The notes under the pieces are model-generated. The model was not told where the DNA came from. It ran no database searches and saw nothing but the letters and a program-made list of their open reading frames with translations. From assembly GCA_020631575.1 (NCBI GenBank), contig JAHDGX010000028.1, positions 1 to 14,696 of the forward strand: a stretch of DNA of 14,696 nucleotides. Reading direction: 5' to 3'. Below, in pieces: positions 1 to 8,222 of the stretch; the stretch's first letter is position 1, and every line of letters starts with the position of its first letter. The stretch is from Candidatus Altimarinota bacterium. GTDB lineage: Bacteria > Patescibacteriota > Gracilibacteria > BD1-5 > UBA6164. The translations under genes and the position numbers were made by a program.

Positions 1-54
1 AGAAGAAGAAGAAGAAGAAGAAGAAGAAGAAGAAGAAGATGATGATGATGATGA
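1..54. repeat. Trinucleotide repeat encoding polyserine
   Basis: On the plus strand there are 13 copies of AGA followed by a TGA/GAT run. In the minus-strand gene these read as 13 TCT and 5 TCA serine codons. The tract continues beyond the left edge. Because the unit is three bases, slippage would change linker length without breaking the frame. Confidence 0.9.
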
Positions 55-654
55 TAAGTTAGTATCAGTTAATGTAGTCTCGTCGTTTACAAACTCATCA
101 CTTCAAGTAGGCACAACTCATAATCATCCTGTTACCTCAATATCAAAAGCAATCCCTTCAAAGTTTTGAAATCAAAGAAATGAATTATAAGCATACCCTC
201 GTAGTTCTCCATCAGAAACACAATAATATACAAAAGTATCACTATCATAGTCAAAGTCCATATATCAAAAACTTGAACTCCATGAATATCCTCATAACTT
301 ATATCCGTATCATGTCGGGCAGGCAGGAGTTGAACCTGTGATTCTAACATTTTCTGATTCATTTGTCGACCAGTCAAATTCAAAATATCACAACATTGAG
401 TCATAATAATATCATTCAAAGTAGTTTCAAATAATTGAAGAGTTGTTTCATTTATTTATATAATAAGCTCCTGACCCCGAAGGTCTTGGATAATATTCTG
501 TTGATATAACCGAACTACTTGATCATAATCCTGTCGAATTTTGGGAAACAAAAGTATGTGATGTTGAATCTACAGCATATGCATATCATAAAAGTACTGT
601 AAACATCAATAAAAAAGAAAGGGCAAGATATTTTTGTATCATTTGTTTCATCAT
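1..654 (-). CDS. Secreted repeat protein with polyserine tract (C-terminus off window)
   Basis: Seen with TGA as Gly: 218 codons open from ATG at 654 to the left edge, with an in-frame TAG two codons upstream of the start (ATG at 651 is an alternative). Residues 1-27 form a signal peptide: Lys/Gln-rich start, hydrophobic core, AYA cleavage site before V28. Three related segments follow near residues 79-95, 120-136 and 151-167, with a pattern like xGY-aromatic-xSxxxG-aromatic; the best conserved reads GGYSWSSSFGYMDF. C112 and C145 could form a disulfide. Residues 201-218 are all serine and continue past the edge. Inference: an exported, surface-exposed protein, the Ser run being a flexible linker or stalk before a missing domain. 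It is divergent from the minor prepilin at 781. The family is not recognised beyond resemblance to GYAWSENIGW-type repeats of other CPR surface proteins. Shorter ORFs read here in other frames are shadows. Confidence 0.82.
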
Positions 655-780
655 AATCTAAAGATAGCTATACTTCAAAATATAGTGTATATAATGTAGT
701 ATAGTTTAAAAAACAAAAAATCTATATTTTAATCATAATATATATTGTCTATTATTTTAAAACTATTGTAACTAATGCTT
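655..780. promoter_or_regulatory. Divergent intergenic region between secreted protein and minor prepilin
   Basis: This very AT-rich stretch separates two divergent genes and should hold both promoters. Several TATA-like hexamers occur, such as the TATAAT near 690, but no convincing -35/-10 pair could be chosen. A short inverted repeat (CTATA near 669, TATAG near 682) could be an operator or just AT bias. No gene is seen here. Confidence 0.35.
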
Positions 781-1545
781 ATGAATGCATACTCTCGATC
801 AATCCCTGCCTTTACGCTTGTTGAAATTGTAGTGACTGCCACTATTCTTGTAATACTCACATCAATATGATTTTATAGCTATACAAAAAATATTTCTGAT
901 GCCCGAGATAGCGCAAGAGTCACTGACATATCAGCTTTATCCTCTCAACTGAGTCTCTATAAAAGAGAACGTTGAGCATATCCTCATCCTTGAGATAGGA
1001 TTAATCTCACTAATTGAAGTGTAAATGTAGCACTTCAATGAAGAATGAACCAAAATGTTTCACTTTCCACAGCAACTATCCTCCCCTCAGATCCTGAGCT
1101 TGATATACCCTATTTTTATGGAACAACTAGCAACAGACAAGAATTTCAAATAGCAGCAAGTATGGAAAATAGTGAGAGTCCTTTTACTTATCTCAAGGGG
1201 GATTATAAAAGTATAGCACGAACTATCCTCCCAAATATTCTTATGGCAACGGATTGAAGCAGCGATATAGATGTAGCTTCAAATGGGAGTCTATTTTTGT
1301 TTCAAAATTGATTCAATACTCTTCCTTATGACTTTGTAACTGGGGAGCCATTTTCAGATGGCACATCGTTAACAGGTATGCTAGATAATGTTTCCAGTGA
1401 CTATTGGCAAAATACAGACTATAGAAGTTGTAGTGAAATAGAATTAGCTGGAAAAAACATCACAGCTAGTGGTTCATCTGATACATACGAAACTCTTGAT
1501 ACAAATGGTGAACTTCAACCAACTATTTGTAATGGTATATTATAA
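781..1545 (+). CDS. Minor type IV prepilin (pseudopilin-like)
   Basis: 254 aa with TGA as Gly, ending in TAA. The class III leader is MNAYSRSIPA, followed by FTLVEIVVTATILVILTS, with the pilin Glu at +5 (residue 15) and a hydrophobic N-terminal helix. The residue before the predicted cleavage is Ala instead of the usual Gly. After the helix comes ARDSARVTDISALSSQLSLY, closely like the matching part of the pilin-like protein at the right edge. The rest is a globular domain with two late Cys residues (SCSE and ICNG). An in-frame ATG at 775 would add two residues; 781 gives the more usual leader length. At least seven glycines are TGA, in contrast to the major pilin. Family knowledge: the protein would be processed by a prepilin peptidase and join or prime the pilus fibre. 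It is divergent from the secreted protein and upstream of the pilus genes. Confidence 0.88.
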
Positions 1546-1609
1546 TATCTAAAAAAAATCCCTACAAATAGATAAAATGATAGATATTTGACATTTTTTT
1601 AATTTATTT

Positions 1610-1638
1610 TTGACATAACTTTAAAAGTATATTATTAT
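1610..1638 (+). promoter_or_regulatory. Sigma70-like promoter for the 1672 gene
   Basis: TTGACA at 1610-1615, a 17-base spacer, and TATTAT at 1633-1638 form a near-consensus promoter. Transcription would start near 1645, leaving a leader of about 27 bases with no Shine-Dalgarno sequence before the ATG at 1672. A second TTGACA at 1588-1593 has no good -10 partner. Confidence 0.65.
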
Positions 1639-1671
1639 TTATTTACAAGATATTTAATTAAATTGTAAATA

Positions 1672-2805
1672 ATGTCTGAAGAACAAAAACCAAAATTAAA
1701 TCTTAAAGCTTTAGATAGCTCTAAACCTACTGAAAGTGAGGATACTACTAATCCTACAACTGTAGAAAATACTGTTACATCTGAAAAAAAAGAAGAAGGC
1801 AAAGTTAGTGAAATAAATCTCGAAAAATCTCCTTCCGAAGAAGTTGATAATCAAAAAGAGAAAAAATCATTTAAAATTTCCTTTTCTGATATCAAAAAAA
1901 AACCTATTGAGAAAACAAAAGATGAACCCATTAGTGAAAAAGATTCTGGTATTAAAACTGGACAAGATCAGATTACAGCATCATGAGCTATAGGTACTGA
2001 TGTTGTAAAGGATGAACTTTTAGGAGATGAAAAAATAGAACAAGGTAAAATAGAAAATGAAAGTGCTCACACAAAAGAAAGCACTGCTCATCAGACTCAG
2101 AAAACAAAAATAGAAACTCTCAATAGTGTCGTTCCTAATGCAATGGAGGGAAATGTTAAAGACGATAAAATAGAAGAGAAAAGAGAGAATAAAGATAAAC
2201 TTGTAATGGAAAATGCTGCAAAAGCACAAGGTATAATGCAAGAAAAAGAGCTCGAGAATAAAAAGAAAAGAAAAGGCTTTCTATCTCTATTTTCACGGTG
2301 AAAGAAGAAAATCTCTCAGAAAGAGACTAGTAATAATGATACTCTCGCTCTAGAAGATGAATCCCAAGAACACGAAGTTGGTATAATAGAGACAGTAAAA
2401 GAAAAAATTCACTTTGAAAATTATGAGTCTCATTTTAAACAAGAGTCATCTAATTTTCTTAAAAAGTTTCAAAAGTTCAAATATACTCCTAAGACAAGAA
2501 TCTGACTTATTATTGGTCTTATAAGTATAACCTGTATAATCATATGAGGTCTTATGATTTTCATGCCAGACAAACACTCTCCTGCTATTTACAAGGCAAG
2601 TATTGTGCAAATACTCTGAAATACTCCTGAGGATATTTGAGAAATCGATACTATAAAAATACCTAAGAATACAGATATAGTCCCTATTAATAAAGAGATT
2701 CAAGAAGAAAAAATTTGAGAAAAAAACCGACCAAATACTCAAGAAAAAAAAGAAAGATCTAAAGAGAAGCTAAGAGAACATCTCTTAAATAAATATTCTT
2801 CTTAA
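1672..2805 (+). CDS. Single-pass membrane protein with long charged N-terminal region
   Basis: 377 aa with TGA as Gly, TAA stop. Residues 1 to about 275 are very rich in Lys, Glu, Asp, Ser and Thr, with almost no hydrophobic clusters, so they are probably disordered and cytoplasmic. A basic patch near residues 196-215 (KKKRKGFLSLFSRGKKK) could touch the membrane surface. One transmembrane helix lies at about 277-299 (GLIIGLISITCIIIGG). A tail of about 78 charged residues would be outside the membrane. No enzyme motif is visible and I do not recognise the family. It has its own promoter and terminator and sits between a minor prepilin and pilB. Inference: it could be a scaffold or anchor for the pilus machine, occupying the place where PilM/N/O-type genes often stand, but no sequence similarity to those supports it. 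Confidence 0.82.
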
Positions 2806-2807
2806 AG

Positions 2808-2847
2808 AAATAAAATAAACACCTAACCTTGGGTGTTTATTTTATTT
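2808..2847 (+). terminator. Rho-independent terminator after the 1672 gene
   Basis: A perfect 16-bp inverted repeat (2808-2823 with 2832-2847) and an 8-base loop start two bases after the TAA stop. The G+C pairs sit next to the loop, and the distal arm ends in a T-rich run. The A-rich left arm would also provide a T-tract for reverse-strand transcripts. Confidence 0.85.
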
Positions 2848-2901
2848 CAGCACAAGTATTATTATAAGCAAGTAACATTTCTGTTATAAAGATTTTTTTT
2901 A

Positions 2902-2932
2902 TGCTAAAATGTATTATAGATTGTTTTATAAT
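2902..2932 (+). promoter_or_regulatory. Possible promoter of the pilB operon
   Basis: An extended -10 (TG-C-TAAAAT, 2902-2910) lies 31 bases before the pilB ATG. A perfect TATAAT at 2927-2932 lies only eight bases before it and, if used, would give an almost leaderless mRNA. Neither has a good -35. A promoter is expected here because a strong terminator lies just upstream. Confidence 0.35.
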
Positions 2933-2940
2933 TACAGAAA

Positions 2941-4173
2941 ATGCCAGATATTGATAAAAGAGAGGCTATACTTGAAATGCCGTTAAAGAAAAATGTAGGA
3001 GATGTAGTAAGCTATGTATGAGGAGTCTTTAAGCAAGCAATAGAATTTTGAGCTTCAGATATACACATTGAACCAATGGAACACTATATGCTTATTAGGT
3101 TTCGTCAAGATGGAGATTTTCATCTTATTGATAAAGTTTGAAGAGAGAATATTTCTGCGATAGTAACGAGACTCAAAGTACTTTCAAAAATTAAAATTGA
3201 TGAAAATAAAAAGCCTCAAGATGGGAAAATAGTATTCCACGATGATGTATCAGACAAAAATATTGATATTCGTCTCTCTACTCTTCCAACAAACTATTGA
3301 GAAAAAGTGGTTATGCGTATACTCAAACAAGATGATAACCTAACCAATATTGAAGCGCTAGGACTCATCGATGTAAACCTCGAAAAAGTACGAGAGGCTC
3401 TGAAGAGTAAGTACGGTATTATGCTTGTTGCTGGTCCGACTGGTTCAGGTAAATCTACAACTCTTTTTGGAATACTTAAGAACTTCAATCCCCTAGAGTA
3501 TAATATATCTACGCTAGAAGATCCGATAGAGTACGATATTGAGTATGTAAACCAATCCCAAGTACACCCATGAATTAACTATACCTTTGCATCAGGACTA
3601 CGTAGTCTTGTTCGTCAGGATCCAGATATTATAATGGTTGGGGAAATACGTGATAAAGAAACTGCTACTCTTGCTGTAGAAGCTGCTCTTACTGGTCACC
3701 TTGTATTATCAACGATACATACGAACTCTGCAACTGGTACTATACAACGTATGATAAACATGTGAGTAGAACCGTTTCTCCTTGCTTCTGCCATGAAAAT
3801 GATTATTTCTCAGCGTCTATGAAAAAGACTCTGCCAACATTGTAAGAAACCTGAAAATATGTCTGACCTAAAAAGACAGAAGGTAATAAAATACCTTGAA
3901 AATATCATGGAAAAGGAAGAAATTGAGAAAATTACTTTCTATCATGGAGAAGGATGTGAAAAATGTCATGGGTCTTGATATAAATGAAGACTTGGTATTC
4001 ATGAAGTTCTCATAGTAGAAGAATTTCTTGAACCTATGATTCTTGCTGAAGATTCAGCAAATAACATGGCAAAGGCAGCAGTGCAGCACGGGATGATTAC
4101 CATAGTTCAAGATGGCATACTCAAAGCAGCTCTTTGAGATACTACTCTCGAAGAAGCATTTAAACTGATTTAA
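2941..4173 (+). CDS. pilB: Type IV pilus assembly ATPase PilB (GspE family, short form)
   Basis: 410 aa with TGA as Gly, TAA stop. Motifs in order: EFGASDIHIEP near residue 37 (its first Gly is TGA), Walker A GPTGSGKST at 165-173, the Asp-box region STLEDPIEY, Walker B DPDIIMVGEIRD at 227-238, the His-box TGHLVLSTIHTNSA, and a zinc-binding pair of CxxC motifs (C298/C301 and C339/C342). The C-terminal CxxC module separates PilB/GspE from PilT. The protein is shorter than typical PilB (about 560 aa) because the N-terminal MshEN/N1 region is missing and it starts close to the N2 domain. Role from the family: a cytoplasmic hexamer whose ATP hydrolysis drives pilin insertion through PilC. Ten of about 30 glycines are TGA. 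It is first in the pilB - phosphatase - pilC operon, with three bases before the next ATG. Confidence 0.96.
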
Positions 4174-4176
4174 TCA

Positions 4177-6075
4177 ATGTTCGGAAAGAAGAAAAATATA
4201 CAAATTGATAAAATACATACCTTAAGTGATGCGCTTAAGGCTATTAAAACGTATATTTATTTATTAGAATGGGAAAATGCTCATTCTGCTATTGAAGATG
4301 TAAAAAATAAGGAAACGGAAGCTTTTAGAGAACTTGAGCATAAAATCAAGGATGATTTTAAGGAGCTCCAAAAGCAACGAAAGATATTTGAGAAAAATAT
4401 GCTTAATATCTGAAAGATTGAAAAGCAATATGAAATCAAAAAAATAAAGCATGAGAGAAAAATCGATGCTGAGAGATTTAAAATTCGCTTTAGTAGTATC
4501 AAAAAAGAAATTAAAAAGCTAAGTGGTCAGTGAAAAAATAATGAAGCTTTAAATCTTCTTACCCACTTCTTAGAAGAAAACACAGGGAGAACTGAAGTCG
4601 TTACTTATTACGCAAAAGAAAAAAAACGAATACTTAAAAATATAAAAAAAGGACAAAAAAAGGATAAAAAGAAAATACGGGATAATGCTGAATTAGAAGC
4701 AATAAGGCTCGCTGGTCTGACACTCAAAACAAAGCAAGAAGAAAAAGAAAAGAAAGCAGAAGAAAACGAAGAGAAAAAACAGCAAAAATTCTTATACAGA
4801 ATATTGTGAAAAATAGATTTCCATAAAAAGCTCAAAGAAAAATATCAAAGGAAAAAGCTCATTGAAGAGGTAAAAATACTTATCGAAGAAGAATCAAAAG
4901 CAAAACAGGAAATTGCAACAAAAAAACTTGAAAATATACACAAGTGACTTGTAAAAGAACTCGAAAAGAAAGATATGCTATGATTCGATATTTATGGGAA
5001 AATATTGGGTTCTGACAAGATATCTTGAGACAGTTTTGGACTTGTAGAAACGAAAGAAAAGTATAACTTTTATATTTGAGATGCAACAGGACATGGAGTA
5101 AGAGCGGGTCTTATAGTATCTATACTTTCTAAGACCTTCCAGGAAGAGGCCAAAAAAGATGATATCATAAATCTAACACTCACTGTTAATAATACATTAA
5201 AAGAAAACCTACAGAGTAAAAATTTTGTAACAGGAATGTTTTTTGAGTTAGACAAGAATTATAAAAATGCATTTAATGTTTCTTGAATGTGACACGAGCC
5301 TCTGCTAATCTTTCGAATGAAAGAACAAAAAATAGAGCGTGTAATCGCGGGTTGACTTGCTTGAGGTATTCGACTTATCAAAAAAGCTGAAGATATTAAG
5401 CCAAAAACTCTGGAGATTCAAGATGGGGATATAGTTATGACATACAGTGACTGACTTTTAGAGGCAAAGTGAGAAACGTGAAAGATTTATGGTCTCGATA
5501 AACTAGAAGAAACTTTTCTTTCTTCAGCGCAAGCAAATACTGAAATCAAAGAGATATACCAAGATGTTATTGAAGATCTGAAACTCTATAGAGGAGGTAC
5601 AAGTTTCGAAGATGATACAACTATCCTCATGTTTCGAAGGAATAGTATGAAAGATGTTGTTCAAAGTGAATCAGAAGAAATAGAGAAACTAAAAGCAAAA
5701 GAGGGTCTTTCAAGAAAAGATGTGAGAAGACTTGCTTGAAAAACCAAGTGAGAACTAGAGGGAGAACTTATTGCCATTAAAAAAGAAAGACAAACGCAGC
5801 ACATAATACTCCTCCTGAAATGACTATACATGACTGGAGAATTCCTAAAACTTAAGGAGGAAGCAACAAGATATATAAAAGAGGGTTTTATTCATAAGGA
5901 TATCAACTTCTATATGAAGAAAGCTATAGAAAATGAGGAAAAATATAGGATAAAACAAAAAAATACTAAGATGGAAAATAAGTATAATGTACTTGTAGAA
6001 CTAATGAAGAAAAAAGATTACACAACAGTGATACAAGAATGTAACGAAATAATAGCTAAAGACTGAAACGTTTAA
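4177..6075 (+). CDS. SpoIIE/RsbU-type PP2C serine phosphatase with helical flanks
   Basis: 632 aa with about 18 TGA glycines, TAA stop. Residues 1 to about 270 are Lys/Glu-rich and helical or coiled-coil; around 10-50 and 110-150 they resemble TPR-like helix pairs. Residues about 270-490 are a PP2C domain of the SpoIIE type: GDSFG (D285), GDATGHG (D302), FVTGMFFELD, NVSGMGHEPLLIF, MTYSDGLLEA (D425) and EDDTTILMF (D479/D480). The four acidic metal positions are present, so activity is likely. Residues about 490-632 are again helical and charged, ending in a TPR-like half repeat. There is no transmembrane segment or obvious sensor domain. Family knowledge: such phosphatases dephosphorylate a Ser/Thr on STAS-type partner proteins. 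Context: it lies between pilB and pilC in one operon, so it probably controls or senses pilus assembly. The substrate is unknown and no STAS protein or kinase is in the window. Confidence 0.9.
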
Positions 6076-6083
6076 CATAAATA

Positions 6084-7304
6084 ATGAGCCTACTACAAAA
6101 AAAATTTTACGATTCAAGTTGAAATTTTGATAATGCAAAAATTATCGCTCTTTTAAAGAAGGCTCAAAAATCTCAATTAAAATCTCAATTCTGAGCAAAA
6201 AAATGAGGCTCAAAAGAAATACTCCTATTTGCAAAAGCAGGACAAAAAGACGTATGGCAGTTTATTAATAAGTTTTCAATCTTTGTTAATTCTGGTATAG
6301 ACATCAAGTGAGCCCTTTGAATTCTCATTAAGCAAAGTAAGAATCCTCTCATCAAAAAAATTGTCGAAGAAATGAGACGAAATATAGACCATGGTGTTTC
6401 TATTCATGAAACCATGTTACAATATCCGAAAGTATTTGACTCTCTTACCGTTGCCCTTATAGAAGTATGAGAAAAAACCGGTCAGTTATGAAAAATACTC
6501 CAAGAGCTTGATAGAAATCTACTAGAAAGTATTGAGTTAAAGTGAAAAGTTAAGGGAGCAATGGTATACCCAATGGTCCTTATGATACTTACACTTTGTA
6601 TGGTGGTGTTCATGATGGTATTTATTGTTCCGAGAATTACTGAAGCATTTGATAAAGCATGAGCGCAGCTTCCTTGACTCACACAGTTCATAGTAAGTGT
6701 GTCAGACTTTTTTATATACAGTTGGCAGAAAATCATAATCTGATTTATTCTCTTCTTTATATTCATCAAACTTTTTAAAAAAACATATACATGAAAAATG
6801 TTTTTTGCAAAGCTTGCATTTAAAGCACCCGTATTTGGCCTTGTAGTACGTCAATCAAACATCATATACTTCATAAAGTCTTTCACCATACTTCTTGATG
6901 CCTGAGTGCTATTACTAGAAGCCATACAGACTTCAAGTAAAGTTGTTCCAAACCTCCTCTATAAAAAAGAAATTATCCGAATAAAAAATGAAGTTGAGGT
7001 TGGTCTTACTATTTCTAAATCTCTTGGGTTAAATCTAGATTATGAGACAAATGTCTATCTCAATAAGCTATTTTCAGAAGAATTTGCGTATGTTGTAAGT
7101 ACCTGAGAGGAAACAGGAACACTCTCTGAATCACTTAAAAAGATTGGTCACAATTATAATTGAGAGCTGAAAAGGTATATTGGGAACATGTCTTCGATGA
7201 TGGAACCTATTGTAATAGTAATTGTTGGTGCTCTTGTCGGAACTATCATCATCTGAATTATGATGCCATTCTTTGGTATGGGAGAAGTTGCTAAAAACTT
7301 ATAA
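6084..7304 (+). CDS. pilC: Type IV pilus inner-membrane platform protein PilC (GspF family)
   Basis: 406 aa with TGA as Gly (about 15 TGA codons), TAA stop, matching the usual length of about 400. It has two GspF/T2SSF repeats. The first contains FSIFVNSGIDIKGAL and VGEKTGQLGKILQEL, followed by a membrane segment (YPMVLMILTLCMVVFMMVFI). A second membrane stretch, IIIGFILFFIFIKLF, lies mid-protein. The second repeat contains FTILLDAGVLLLEAI and TGEETGTLSESLKKI, and the C-terminal membrane segment IVIVIVGALVGTIIIGIM is followed by MPFFGMGE. In the family this polytopic protein is the rotor or platform that PilB and PilT act on. It starts eight bases after the phosphatase stop with no visible Shine-Dalgarno sequence. 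A terminator follows. Confidence 0.95.
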
Positions 7305-7330
7305 ATCATTATGAAGTAATTTGACAAATT

Positions 7331-7363
7331 AAAAGTATTTTTCATGAAGAAAAATACTTTTTT
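7331..7363 (+). terminator. Terminator of the pilB operon
   Basis: A 13-bp stem (7331-7343 with 7349-7361) and a five-base loop are followed by a T run to 7363. It begins 26 bases after the pilC stop and separates the assembly operon from the major pilin gene. Confidence 0.85.
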
Positions 7364-7420
7364 ACTACACAACATTTTAAAAATATTATTCATTTAAAAG
7401 CAAGAAGAAAGGTCCTAATG

Positions 7421-7457
7421 TATTGGATTTGCCCAACCTTTAGAGTAGTATTGGATT
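7421..7457 (+). repeat. Direct repeat TATTGGATT upstream of the major pilin
   Basis: The same nine bases occur at 7421-7429 and 7449-7457, 28 bases apart. They overlap the proposed -35 and the region just past the -10, so they could be binding sites for a regulator. They could also be chance repeats. Confidence 0.4.
7423..7451 (+). promoter_or_regulatory. Likely promoter of the major pilin gene
   Basis: TTGGAT at 7423-7428, a 17-base spacer, and TAGTAT at 7446-7451. Transcription would start near 7458 and give a leader of about 70 bases. Only this region can hold the promoter, because the operon terminator ends at 7363. Confidence 0.5.
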
Positions 7458-7478
7458 AGCTTAAATCATATTTAGGCC

Positions 7479-7496
7479 TTAAGTTCTGAAACTTAA
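7479..7496 (+). other. Small hairpin in the pilin mRNA leader
   Basis: TTAAGTT and AACTTAA form a 7-bp stem with a four-base loop, followed by a T-rich stretch. It is weak and AT-rich, and could stabilise the abundant pilin mRNA or act as a leaky attenuator. The 31 bases before the ATG at 7528 contain no Shine-Dalgarno sequence. Confidence 0.35.
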
Positions 7497-7527
7497 TTTT
7501 ATTTTATTTGTGTAACTTCTTTCTATT

Positions 7528-8163
7528 ATGAAAAAGATACAAAAAGGGTTTACTCTTGTTGAGCTCATCGTAGTAATTACGATTCTCGCAATTCTTGGTA
7601 CTATAGCATTTATATCGCTCCAAGGATATTCTCAAGATGCTAAAAACTCTAAAGTTACTTCTGATATCAGAACAATTGTTTCTGCTATCGAAACAACTAT
7701 TACTGAAGGAGATATCAGTCTTAGTGGTATAGTAACTGGTACAACTGATGCTGCTACTGCAAGTGGTAACTTCGTTACAAACACTGAACACTTTGGGAGT
7801 GGTGTAGTGGTTAATGGTACTACTCTTACAGGTACTACTCTTGCTAATGGAAACTATGCAGTTGGTGAAATCGATTTTGTTGCTTTAAGACAAAATGGAA
7901 CTGACTTCAAAGATCCAAATGGTAAAGACTATATCGCTGCTTACGTAGCTGATACAGCGAAAGATCTTGTTTTCTACCAAGTTGTAGGTCAAACAAAAGA
8001 TTCAGCTGGTAACTTTAAGGCAGTTGTTAAAGGGAATTATGTTCAAATAGATCCTGCTACTGATATTGCTGGACTTGTTTCATCAGTTGATGAAGTTGGT
8101 ACTGGTAGTGGTGCTGGTATTCTTCAAGATGATGATCTTGGTACTGACGGTCTATACGAATAA
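7528..8163 (+). CDS. pilA: Major type IV pilin (prepilin)
   Basis: 211 aa, TAA stop. The short leader MKKIQKG is cut before FTLVELIVVITILAILG, the classic class III signal with Gly at -1 and Glu at +5. The hydrophobic helix continues to about residue 30 and is followed by GYSQDAKNSKVTSDIRTI. The C-terminal domain is rich in Gly, Thr, Ala and Val with no cysteine, so it has no disulfide-bonded D-region. Its end is acidic (LQDDDLGTDGLYE). None of its 25 glycines is TGA, unlike all other complete pilus genes here, which suggests selection for fast, accurate translation of a very abundant protein. It has its own promoter region and a strong terminator, so it is transcribed apart from pilB/pilC. 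Family knowledge: this is the fibre subunit. That it is the major rather than a minor pilin is inferred from codon use, its single-gene unit and its clean leader. Confidence 0.93.
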   Translation: MKKIQKGFTLVELIVVITILAILGTIAFISLQGYSQDAKNSKVTSDIRTIVSAIETTITEGDISLSGIVTGTTDAATASGNFVTNTEHFGSGVVVNGTTLTGTTLANGNYAVGEIDFVALRQNGTDFKDPNGKDYIAAYVADTAKDLVFYQVVGQTKDSAGNFKAVVKGNYVQIDPATDIAGLVSSVDEVGTGSGAGILQDDDLGTDGLYE

Positions 8164-8168
8164 TTCGT

Positions 8169-8219
8169 TATATACATAAAAAAAGAACTACAATATGTAG
8201 TTCTTTTTTTATGTATATA
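8169..8219. terminator. Two-way terminator between pilin and pilT
   Basis: A perfect 24-bp inverted repeat (8169-8192 with 8196-8219) has a three-base loop and a run of seven A/T in each arm. It starts six bases after the pilin stop and ends four bases before the pilT stop on the other strand, so it can end both convergent transcripts. Confidence 0.93.
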
Positions 8220-8222
8220 AAC

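Noticed and set aside
1..54. CRISPR-like or satellite array
   Set aside because: It is a simple trinucleotide run without spacers, and it codes for serine in frame.
1..193. Plus-strand ORF with polyGlu-polyAsp followed by a short tail
   Set aside because: Open at the left edge, but the opposite strand has a far better gene covering the same bases.
311..345. tRNA-like T-arm (GGTTCAACTCC) on the minus strand, possible tRNA or tmRNA 3' end
   Set aside because: No matching acceptor 5' strand, D-arm or anticodon arm was found, and the bases sit inside the secreted-protein gene in a well-behaved reading frame.
132..419. 95-aa minus-strand ORF with hydrophobic middle
   Set aside because: It is another frame of the secreted repeat protein, which is longer, starts with a signal peptide and has clear repeats when TGA is read as Gly.
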